This document shows positions 1 to 10,438 of a stretch of 64,000 nt of DNA, piece by piece (within the stretch, counting starts at the first letter, position 1; every line of letters starts with the position of its first letter). The position numbers and the translations under genes are program-made. The notes under the pieces are model-generated. The model was not told where the DNA came from. It did not search any database and worked only from the letters and a program-made list of their open reading frames with translations. The stretch is from Lingula anatina (Eukaryota; Brachiopoda; Lingulata; Lingulida; Lingulidae): assembly GCF_001039355.2 (NCBI RefSeq), contig NW_019775003.1:66839-130838 (forward strand), written 5' to 3'.

Positions 1-3000
1 GAGCAACAGTAACCAAATAGATGGTGTGGCAGGAGTTGACAGAGCTGGTGGTGAAAGTATGATACAAGAAGATGCTGAATATAGTAGTGATGATGGGAAT
101 ATATCACCTCTGGATCCAGGTATTGGCAGTATTTATGTTTTTCTTCCCCCTCTCTGTGTCACATTCTGTTTTACAGTTTTCATTATGATTGTTCTTCTGG
201 AAGAAAACCAAGAGATTGAATAAGGTTTGGAAATGAATGTAACTTATGTCTGAATGTTTCTTGCATATTTTCTTGTACCTGAAGCAACATGTTGAGTTTT
301 CACATTTCATCATGATTCTAGATTCCTTTGAGATGCCGTGTGAGAGTTGCAGTAGGAGGGAGGCAATTAAAAAACTGATCCAGTGTTTTGATGGTCACCT
401 TTCCTGTGCCAGGTGTGTACAAGATGAGGCCAAGGAAGCAATTACCGGAGATAAAAAGGTAAAGTGTTTGATATTTTTCATTGCCAGTAATTTCAGTACT
501 ATATATAGATAAATGTGCATTTTAACAATAATGTACCCTTTGCCAAATATTTAAGTTCCTCTGATAACACTATTTATACTAGTAGTTTCATAAATATTAT
601 TAAGACTTTTTGTGAAAAAAAAAATACCTGGCTTTTACAAAAATAACCATTTAAAAATGTTATATTAAAATATCTATGCTCAGGGATCAAGGCTATATTG
701 ACCTGTTCATTCATAAACTCTTAAGAACTCATTTCTAGCTAAGTATAACTCATTACCTGCATTGCTTTTCAGGGTTTATTGAAATGCCCTAAGGATGGTT
801 GTGATTGTCTAATGCCAAAAGGTGAGTATATTTTTGTTGCTTGCAAATTATTGTATTGTTGACAGTAATGTAAGCTACTTTTAATAATTATAATCAATAA
901 GGTAAATGTACGAAATGTTAACTGCTTTTCTGCCAGGTTGCTTCTCAATTTATACATAGCAACAATTTTTTGGCACATAGCAAGCATTTAGTCCAGTAAT
1001 CTGTCTTTTTACTACATATAATTACAAATAAAATATTAGGTTTTGGAATCGTGGTTATTAAAATTATTGAATTTTATGTTATAAGAACATAATGCTTAGG
1101 ACATTATTTGTCATGACAATTTAAATTACATGAAGAAAAAAAATAGAATTTACCTGACTGAAATGTTTTGTAGAATTGCTAACATCTGTGCTGCCTGAGA
1201 TGGTGTTGGACCTGCTGGAAGAACAGAGACTGAAAGCAGAGAGGGAACAAATTGTTTGTATGGATGGCATAGTTCAGTAAGTATCATAGATAACACCTGC
1301 TGGGTAACAAAATACTCTTATTATGAAACAGGTTTAGGGTAAATTTCATGAGTTGAAAAATATGTTTTGATAACTCTTTGTAGATAAAATTATTCTGATG
1401 ATAAGCAAGTTGACGAGTAGAAAGTTGATAAAAGCAACATGCATTTTATGGACAGAAATTGATTGATTTACTGTATATGCCATGGTATGTCCTGCCTAAT
1501 TCTTGTTAGGAATTGTAGTTTTACTTCACAATAATAAAAAGGTTTTGTTTATCTTTGAAACAATCAAAAGTTTTTAGAAATCTAAAAATTGGTAATTAAT
1601 AAGTTGTGTTATTCATATCAGTGTGCAGTTGCTTTTCATTTGATATTATTATTCATCAGGATGGAGACTTTTTTTGTATAGGTTAGCATTGTTTTAAATT
1701 AAGACAGTGCAATGCTTTATTGCATTTGTTACAGATGTCCATTTTGTGAATATGCAGCAGAGTTGGATGCAGCTGTGAGGGTGTTTGCTTGCCAGAACAC
1801 TGGTTGTTTTAAGGTATGATAATGCTTAAACACAATTGAAAGTATAATAATAATTAAAGATAATTAAAAAATTATTTAAAAAAAATTAAAATACATTAAA
1901 TTTAATATATTTATTTTTATTTAATTATTTAATTTTTTTGAGTGACCACCATTTTCAGAAGGTATTTTAATGAAGTTAAGAAATAGTTTATTTATTGATA
2001 AAAGCATTTTGTAAACCATTTTAATGCTTTAAATGATTATTTAATTACATACAGTAGCAGTGTAACTAAGTTATTGTCAATATACTTTTTTTTATTGGGG
2101 TATTTTAGCAGCTGAAAATGAGGTAAATGAGGCTGGTTTTCTGTTTTAGGAAAGCTGCAGATACTGTAAAAGTGAAATGTCGATTGGAAACCACACGAAC
2201 TGTGGCAATGCCCAGCACATACCAGTGAATGAAGCTGGAACTACCAGAGAACCTGACACCTGGGAGGAGGCTGATACCAAAGAGAAGGTAGACATTTCTA
2301 ACATAGTTAATACCATAGTAGAGGTCAGGAACAAAAAACCCAAATATGGGGAACCTCGCCTATATATACGCTAAACATGAATGCCTGTTATACCACACCA
2401 CACCACACTGAGTCTTTAGATCTCAACTTCCTTGGTGTTAGCTACACTGCTTGTCTTCTTTGCACTGGTGTATATCGCATTCACCTCACGGACTCTTGGT
2501 TTATCAAGTTTAAAAGTTTTAGAAGAAAAGTTGTTTGTTCATCGTAATATCTTGTACATGTAGTTTTCCTGTGAAAAATTGCCATCCTGTTGAGAAAGAA
2601 GACTTTTTTTAAAGAAGTGTTTTTATCTTTGGAAAAATAAGATTCCAGTAGGTAGTAATGTCATTACTTTACGATTTTAAAAAATCCTGGTTAATTTCTT
2701 TAATTCGGTAGATTTTTTTATTTGGGATACAGTTGCAGTTTAAGATAAGGTCATTGAAGCCAGTGTTGGATGAGTTTCTTTGTTAACAAAGAATTGAAAT
2801 TATTGTCTTATGATGAGTAACATTAAAATACATCTTGTGCATGGTCTTGGCAGGGCTTTGCATTAGTCCCAGTGGAAAAATCTAAAGAAGAATATAAAAA
2901 AGTGGAAAAATTGTTCTTGCGAACTCTCCCGAGATGCACTATTCTGTCCATTCAGAGGTTACAGAATCCAAAACTATGGCAAACGTACAGTCTGTAAGTT

Positions 3001-5038
3001 GTTACTATATTTAGCAGTTAATTATTTAATCAGCCTTCAGACTTTCAATAATATCTAACACATTAGAATACATAAAAAAAATTTGTGTGTATATGTGTAT
3101 ATTGTAAAAGATGGACCCATTTAAGGTAAACTTCTAAGATGATCTGTCAGTTAAAGGTATCATGCCTGTTACTCAAAAATACCAACTTGAGACTGTTGAT
3201 CTTTAGAGTTGTAGGGTTATTCTGCTTCAAGCAACAATGTGCACAAAAACAAATGTGCAACCCAAAGATGTGTGTATTGCATGTAATAAAATGCAACCTA
3301 TGTGCATGTTTTCTTCAGTCAGAGGACACATATGCTGGAAGAAAATGGACTACAGAACCTTAATGAGATGAGGCTGTTTCATGGCACACATCAGGCAAAT
3401 ATTGATGCAATTTGCAGACAAAACTTGGACTGGAGACTGTATGGGAGGAATGGATCTGTATATGGACAAGGTATTTAACAGTGCATATCTTAAGGAACAG
3501 TGCATATCTTAGGGGTCGTCAATATCTGTATATATGGACAAGGTATTTAACAGTGCATATCTTAGGGGTCGTCAATAAAACATTCCTGTACATTTGGTTG
3601 CACTCAAAGCGAATTGAAAACCAAGATCACTCAATAGTGTACTACCCCCTACTGCTTGAGGAGGCGTGTCTTTCAGTTTATCTAACTGGTATTCAGCAAA
3701 AGTCCAGGTGGAATTGGATCAATAAATGTAGAAGGATAGTTTTATTGGGAATGCCCCCTTATATGCTACTGAACCATTATGCCATTAAGTTTAAAAAAGC
3801 ATAATTACACAGTGTATTTATGTGTATGTAATACTTGTTTGGGCTAAAGGGTAGAATTAAGGTATATTTGACTTTGTTTTCCAGGCACATATTTTGCCAG
3901 AGATGCCAGTTATTCCAACAAGTATAGTTTTCCTTTTCATGGTGCACATGGCTTGTCAACGTTAATCAGAAAAGTCAGAAGTGGGCATGGCTTCAGGCAT
4001 GGAGTTACAGCAAACAAAATATTTACACAGACCAACCAAGGTCCTCTGGTGGTTAATGGTTTTGCACAAACCAACCAAAATGTGGGTTCCAATCCTAGTG
4101 CTATGCAGACAAACCAAGGAACAATTTCTAATCATGGATTTATGCAGACCAACCAGGGTGCAGCTGTCAATTCTGGATTTGTGCAGAACAACCAGGGTGC
4201 AGCTGTCAATTCTGGATTTGTGCAGAACAACCAGGGTGCAGCTGTCAATCCTGGATTTGTGCAGAACAACCAGGGTGCAGCTGTCAATCCTGGATTTGTG
4301 CAGAACAACCAGGGTGCAGCTGTCAATTCTGGATTTGTGCAGAACAACCAGGGTGCAGCTGTCAATTCTGGATTTGTGCAGAACAACCAGGGAGCAGCTT
4401 TTAATTCTGGATTTGCACAGACCAATCAGGGAGGAGCTTTTAATTCTGGATTTGCACAGACTAACCAAGGTGATAGGTTTTCACTTCTGTTAGGGTTGCC
4501 CCAGGGTCAAAGAGATGCAAGACAAGGCAATGCAGTTGCGACAGATGCGAACAAGCAAAGCCATATGGCCAATCTCCAAGGAAGAAATATCCCTAAGGGA
4601 TACACATTAAGTCTTCCTTCACCTGGCATGTCTCAGCAGTCTGCTTCTACACCTGCCAACCATGCTGGACCCTCGGGCCTTTCTTCTGGTAGCAACAGCC
4701 AGACAATATCACTGGGGCAGGCGTTTCATGACCTTTTCCAGCAGTCTGCAGCACGTTTCCACACCAGGCAACAAGCCACAGCCGTTGCTGCTGTTCACCA
4801 TGGAAACATGGGGCAATGTGAGACAGAGACCGGAGGGCCTAGGTTTATGTTTGTGGTACGCGTCCTGGTGGGTAGATACACTAGGGGAGATATATCCATG
4901 AGGAGACCACCCCCAATCCCTGGTGATCCGCATAATAGTCAGTATAATTCATGTGTGGACAATCCGAATGACCCCACCATTTATGTGATCTTTGAAAAGT
5001 CTCAGTGTTACCCGGAGTATATCATTGAATACAAGTAG
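1..5038 (+). CDS. RING1-IBR (RNF216-like) / PARP catalytic domain protein, 5' partial
   Basis: Nine exons are visible: 1-119 (cut by the window edge), 322-458, 773-821, 1174-1276, 1735-1813, 2150-2287, 2854-2993, 3319-3470 and 3885-5038 (TAG stop), about 689 residues. The first exons give a RING1-like cysteine set (CESC, HLSCARC, CPKDGCDC) and an IBR (CPFC, FACQNTGC, CRYC, HTNC), matching the RNF216/TRIAD3 pattern. There is no RING2 and so no catalytic cysteine. The protein then enters a PARP12/PARP7-type linker (IQRLQNPKLWQTY) and a PARP fold with HGT (His codon 3380-3382), YFARDASYS (Tyr codon 3890-3892), RVLVGRYTRGD and a YPEYII end, the hydrophobic third position of mono-ADP-ribosyltransferases. 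About 290 residues, including a 13-residue tandem repeat, are inserted between the YFARDASYS and RVLVG segments. Likely role (inference): MARylating stress or antiviral-type PARP that may also bind an E2 enzyme. The 5' end is outside the window. Confidence 0.85.
3454..3576 (+). repeat. Tandem duplication across an exon-intron boundary
   Basis: A block starting atctgtatatggacaaggta is present at 3454-3523 and again at 3524-3576, and an inner piece (cagtgcatatcttag) is repeated once more within the first copy. The block contains the last ~17 bases of the PARP exon that ends at 3470 together with its splice donor, so the following intron carries a second copy of the donor (GT near 3542). Confidence 0.85.
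4022..4470 (+). repeat. 39 bp coding minisatellite (13-residue Q/N-rich repeat)
   Basis: About eleven and a half copies of a 39 bp unit encode the consensus FxQ(T/N)NQGxxxNxG. The seven central copies (roughly 4140-4410) are nearly identical, typically FVQNNQGAAVNSG, while the outer copies have diverged; this pattern fits recent unequal exchange in the centre. The unit is a multiple of three, so copy-number change keeps frame. It lies in the last exon of the PARP gene, within the catalytic domain. The reverse strand and another forward frame are also open only because of this periodicity. Confidence 0.95.
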
Positions 5039-5329
5039 TTTCAGATGTATATGGATGTGGTATGTAAAAAGTGTTAGGTAATTATGGAAACAGGATTTCA
5101 TGTTACATATTCAGATAAATACTTTTATTCACTTAATTTGCATGGATCATATGCAACATTTAATCAGATTAAGATTTTAACTCAAATGTTACATCATGAC
5201 TTTTAACTTTCTTTATACATGTGGGAGGATATTATCATAAATGTTATACCTTTGCAGTGTTCATACAGGTTTGAAAGTGCTTTAATTTAGCTTTGCTCCC
5301 TATATTCAGTATACGGCCTTAAAAAGTGC

Positions 5330-6142
5330 TCGAATTGATCACTTTGTCATCATAAAGACCAAAACGTTTAAGGCCCTAGGAATAGGTGCATCCAGGCTTT
5401 GACATCTGCTCTCCATTTCATACTATCTTAATTTTGCCACCTTGCCTCCTATATAATGCAACTTGTCCATTCCCTGATGTCATCCTTTGGGTCCTCATAG
5501 GCATCCCTTGAAACTTTTTTTCTGCTGTAGCAGCTATGAATTAAAAGTTCTTTTGACATCTCTTTTTATTTGGTGTCCAAAGAACCTTAGTTTTCTCTCC
5601 ATGATAGTATTTATAAAAGTATTAGGGGGCTTGGAGTCCTAGTAATTTTGGTCTTTTTTTCTGTCCAGCTGATACCCAGCAATCTCCTTTAATTTAAAAA
5701 CCATGATCTTTTTCTTCATTTTTTTTTTCTGATAAAATCCAACTCTTGCACCTGTACATTAAATGCACTTTAAACACATTGAGCTCATTAGTTGGATCTT
5801 GTATATATTAGATGAATTTTCCCCACCCTCCAGTTTTGCCAATGCACTCTTAATTGCTTCAAATCTCCTTTTTAACTGTAACTCACTTATTGCATTTTCA
5901 GTGAAGGTAGCACCTAAGTATTTGAATTCTTTGACATGTTCTAGGTCTTATCAATTCAGTTGTACTTTTTGGTGTTTATAATGCCCTAGCTTACCTGTAA
6001 TCATAGCTTTACTTTTCTCTGCACTTATTTCCATGCCATATTTCTTTGGTGTTGAATCTAATCTGGCAGTCAAATTCAATAGTTCCTCCACTCTTTCATT
6101 GTACCAGTACCTACTCCATATTTTCCTGAAATGCTTTCCCAA
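5330..6142 (-). mobile_element. Degenerate LINE reverse-transcriptase 3' fragment
   Basis: Reading the minus strand gives pieces typical of the end of a non-LTR retrotransposon ORF2. LTARLDSTPKKYGMEISAEK and KSKAM are followed by VKEFKYLGATFTEN, then an ERKLRFFGH-like motif near 5590, and finally DIREWTSC near 5470. Stops and frame changes interrupt these pieces, so it is a dead copy. The clade was not determined. The 5' part with the catalytic YxDD box is not seen. Confidence 0.85.
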
Positions 6143-6824
6143 TTTTCATTCTGCATGTAACCTTGGACCTAAATAGGAAAGGACATGAAACGCGGCATCT
6201 TCCTTTGCAGCTATGTATGTTCGGGTAAACATTCACCCATTGTCTCAGATAAGCTGTTTTGATAGCTCCACGGGAGCCTGAACGACTTATTATCAAGGTA
6301 GCGGGTGCTGTGCCTCATTGAAATTCTTTTGTTCTATTGCATGGATAACGCAATTTCTCGCCATCCCTCGTGGTTGCTATGATACAGCATTGCCTCCATC
6401 TTGCAGTTGCTAGCACATAGACTTGCGCCAACACGTGGAAATTTGTTTCGGGTTTTCAGTATCTTTTCCTTTTACCTCATTAAAACGGGCTCTGGCCTTT
6501 GTCTATACTTGTTATCATTCCCAAGATTGTATTGTTATATGTCGAGCTGATATATAACTTGTTTAAAAGCATGATGACTAATAAAGCCAGGTAGGTGCCA
6601 TCCAAATGCATCTGATAACAAGATAATGCAATGTAGCAAGCCAATTACAGAGGTGAGACTTAAATTACAAATGTGATGGCGATCCACTTTTATGACCATT
6701 ACTCAAGTAAATATAATCATGAAGTTTGCATGTGTTCATGTCCACATTTATACTTTAATTAAAAGACCAATGACGGTGTTTGTCCATCGTCTCTATGCTG
6801 TTTAGGGACTCCTATTTAAAAATG

Positions 6825-7290
6825 AAAAACTATCAATTATCATTCTCAAACTGGAGCAGACCATAGTCGGTTATATATATATATATTCTTAATGTAAACT
6901 TTGATAAAATAATATTAAAAGGCCCACAGATGCGTTTTTGTGTGTAACAAATGTGTTTGTGGTGCAGTATTGCAATGAGAGCCCATATTGAAAGTTAAAA
7001 AAATAATGATTATCATTCTCAGACTGGAGCAGACCATAGCCGGTAATGTGTAAAATTATATATACTTCAGAGCAGTGTTAATGTCAACTTTGATAAAAGA
7101 ATATTAAAAGGCCCCCAGGTGCGTTTTTGTGCATCAAGAATGCGTGTGTTGCCCTATTGCAACGAGAGCCCGTATTGAAAGTTAAAAATATTAATTATCA
7201 TTACATAATTCGGGCTCACATGAGCAAGTAACATAAACCTATACATATAGCACACAGCAGTGTAGATGCCACCTTTATCTAAACGGTACG
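6825..7290. repeat. Three diverged tandem copies of a ~180 bp unit
   Basis: Copies begin near 6825, 7005 and 7190. The first two share the order: tatcattctcaaactggagc-type start, agaccatag(t/c)cgg, a TA-rich stretch, taatgt(a/c)aactttgataaa, aaaaggcccncag(a/g)tgcg and gcaa(t/c)gagagccc(a/g)tattg. The third is partial and more diverged. No coding potential is seen. It could be a short satellite or the internal repeat of a larger element. Confidence 0.75.
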
Positions 7291-9429
7291 TAAAAAATAC
7301 CAGACCTAAAACGATGTCAGCAAGTTGAATAAATCGGAGAGGAATTGCGTCATTTTAATTCAAGACACGATTGAAGGTTTCATTATTGCCGCGTCTCAGG
7401 CTAAATCTCACATAGAGAGAAAAGTTTGACACTAGAAATATTTTCCAATCGGATCATAGCTGAAAACAAGTATATTACACTACAATTGTACAATTTTGAA
7501 TGCTCATTTTACGGCAACAAACAAGATTGCCTTTACCACATAGGGCATTTTGAATTCCTCCATGAACAAACATATCAAATTCTCACAGTTTCCAAATTGA
7601 CAGAACAAATTGTATTTATACTTAATCTCTATAAGTTTATTGTTCCATCCACCCGAAGGATTGACTCATGTTATCGTGAACTACCTGCCCAAATGACACA
7701 AAAAGTCATCGACAACTGCGATATGCTCGCTACCTGTACGGGAGATCACGTGATCCGAACGCACATGGTTTCGTGAAGAGCCCACGTTAAGCCGATTATC
7801 CTTTGATCTAGCTCAGCGTTTCATGTCCTTCTCTTATTATGTCCATGATGTAACAAATCTTTGCATTCCAGTCACCTTGTATGTGTAGGGAAGTTTACCT
7901 TGTTTTGGACATTATGTTATTTTATTCTTTTCATATTTCATGGTACTTCATAAATTGTTTCATCACTGTGTAAAAATACAAAGCTAACATGGTGTCTTTT
8001 TTTCCCTCTTGTATGTACACTTTTAGTGTAAAGTAGTACATATTTATTTATAATATTTCACTATGTTTAGGCAGAATGTTAGGCCTATCCTTTGTTCCTT
8101 TATTTATGGTTATATTATGCTTAAATTGTATGGAATAAATGGATTGGCATTTTTAAAAAGTTGTGTACTATTTTTAAAGCTTTTAAAAAGATTTTTTCAA
8201 TAGTCCCAGCAAACCAGAAAATTCAATTTATATCAGGAACACTGGTCTTTAAGACAATTTACAAATGACCCATCACTATTAACTAAATCATTGACAAACC
8301 TGACCTCTGCCTTAATACAATGTTTGTAAAAAGTTTTCTTTAGAAGGTGGCTATTAAGAGATTATTTCCACTGTCAAATGTTATATTGTCAACTCCACCC
8401 ATGCATTTACAAAAAATTACAACTTCATCCAAACTAAATTGATCAAGATAATTTTCGAACTAGTACTATGAATCAGTCCTGCAAGTTATAAAGCAAAATG
8501 TGACATGGTTTTCATGTTATTTGTATAACAGTAGATGAAATATGCTGAAAAAGAGAAAAAAAAAACGGCAAAACTTTATGGAAAAATGGTCTAATCAAGC
8601 TGATTTTTGAAGTCCACTTGTATTTTATAAATATTCATGAGTTTCGTAAGTTTGAAGACCAAAGGTAAAACGATTTTCCACTCATCTTGTTATCACTGAA
8701 ATTGCATGGGAACGACAGAGATGACAAACGCAGGTGATGGCTCCCATCTCCCATGAAAATGCACAAATTCCCAGACTTCAATAGTAACTTTTCTCATCAT
8801 TTCTTTGGTTTGGGAAATATCAAGCATTTTATTTTTTATTTTTTAATTTGGACAGGGGTGCATTGTGACTAATGCCATACCATACTAGTGCCGTACTAAT
8901 GCCATACCTAGGCCAGTGCACTGACAGTGCCCAAAATTTAAGTGGATCAAGTTGTGACCTAAATCCAATAGAGGTATTCTTTAAATGGTCATATACATTG
9001 GCTACTCAATATGTTACCAGTAGATTATTCTTCATTGTGATGATCAACTCATTTTTGCAAAAAATAGTTACTTTATTATACTTGTTATTCATGCCCCTAA
9101 GACATTAAACAGACAGACTTGTTAGGATAAATGTTATACACTTGATTATACAATAGTACAAATTAATAGCAACAGTAATATTAACTAGGTGTTTTTAAAA
9201 ATCATTTTTCTGGAATATAAACATGGACTTTTATCAATTATAAGATATCGATAGCAAGTTACCTAATATTTTTCAAGGCAACCTTTCAATATCCTGAATA
9301 TATTACAAAAGACATGTTAATAAGAAAATGGTAAAAAAAAGTAAAATGTAGAGATTGTTCAGATAAACCTATCACACTTGCTGGATCAATCCAAGGAGAT
9401 TTTCCCAAAGTGTAATCACTGTAATCGCC

Positions 9430-9530
9430 CTTAATGCCTAACACTCCTCCTCTACTTGCTTGGGGGGGGGGGGTAATTAACTAATTAGCTCGTTACTCGA
9501 GGAGGCATGTCAGACACTTAAGTCACTTAG
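9430..9530. repeat. Small imperfect foldback with poly-G centre
   Basis: The left arm near 9431-9460 (cttaatgcctaacactcctc and following) pairs imperfectly with the right arm near 9497-9525 (ending aggcatgtcagacacttaag). A run of 12 G is near the middle. Related wording (ACCCCCT-TAC-GCTT-AGGAGGCG) occurs near 3645-3672 and 24268-24307, which suggests a dispersed short element. Confidence 0.45.
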
Positions 9531-10438
9531 TACTGAATGCACTTAAGCAAGAATCTCTCACAGAGTTGATTGATCAAGCTGTATGAATCTGAACACAGTC
9601 GTAGACTTCACATTCATTTGGTCCAAACAAATTACATGTATGCAAAATATTAAAATAATGTATAACGTACATGAACACACAGACACACATTTTACATAAT
9701 TTGTTTATGATTCCAAGCAAATAAACAAGTGACAAATTTTGAATAATAGCATTCATTTACACATTTGATTTGCTCACTGTTAACAATAAAAGTATGCTTA
9801 AAACATATATGCAATATATCACAGCGCAATTGGCATTGAAGCAACAACAACACCTTAATAGAACATAATTATGCAATAAAACAATTTATGTAGATACAGT
9901 TGGCCTAAGTTGGCAACTTTGGTCCCAGCTGGTACAGTTTCAAAACGTTAGGGATCATATTCTACCTACCCTGGCAAAACTGAGTCATGTTTGGAAACCT
10001 CCTCACTGACAGATAGCAACCAAATATTATCTTCATATTAACACAGTGGGTCTAGTAAAAGAAAAATGGAACAAAAAAAAAAAAAAAAAAAAAGAAATCT
10101 TTCAGAATGATTTACCAGTCCAGTCACAAAGTACTGGTAAATATCTACAAGCCTGAGAGACACAGGCTTGTTAATAGGTCTTCTTGTGCACTCACAGCTT
10201 CAAAGTACTACGATACATTTACATGTATCCATTTACATGTACATGTAGTAAATAATGGTGGCCATACTATGTTGTCAGGGAGGCAAGCTGCTATTTAAAG
10301 AATTTTGAAACATTAGGGTCTCATGCTACAACTTAGATTATAGTTAATTATTGTTACTGTTCTCCACTTGCAAAAATCCCAGTACTAAGTAAAAATGCCA
10401 GATGTTACTAAATGGCAAACGACAGCTAGGTTTACCAT

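Larger units (their letters stand above)
5039..10438. other. Intergenic region, no convincing gene
   Basis: This stretch holds the 3' flank of the PARP gene, a decayed LINE (5330-6142), three tandem ~180 bp copies (6825-7290) and a foldback (9430-9530). An AATAAA polyadenylation-like hexamer at 8134-8139 follows a T-rich stretch and could end an unrecognised transcript. The open stretch at 7426-7776 has no early ATG and no recognisable domain, so it is not called. Poly-A runs occur near 10071-10093. Confidence 0.6.

Noticed and set aside
2288-2374. Read-through of the exon ending 2287 to a stop, giving a RING-IBR protein without PARP
   Set aside because: Possible as an intron-retention product, but the donor at 2288 and the in-phase exon at 2854 fit the PARP linker better.
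3962-4493. Long open frames on the minus strand and in another plus frame across the PARP minisatellite
   Set aside because: The 39 bp unit is a multiple of three, so absence of stops in one copy keeps every frame open. They have no other support.
7426-7776. 116-codon open stretch in the intergenic region
   Set aside because: It opens with TTG, has no early ATG, no recognisable domain and no splice context.
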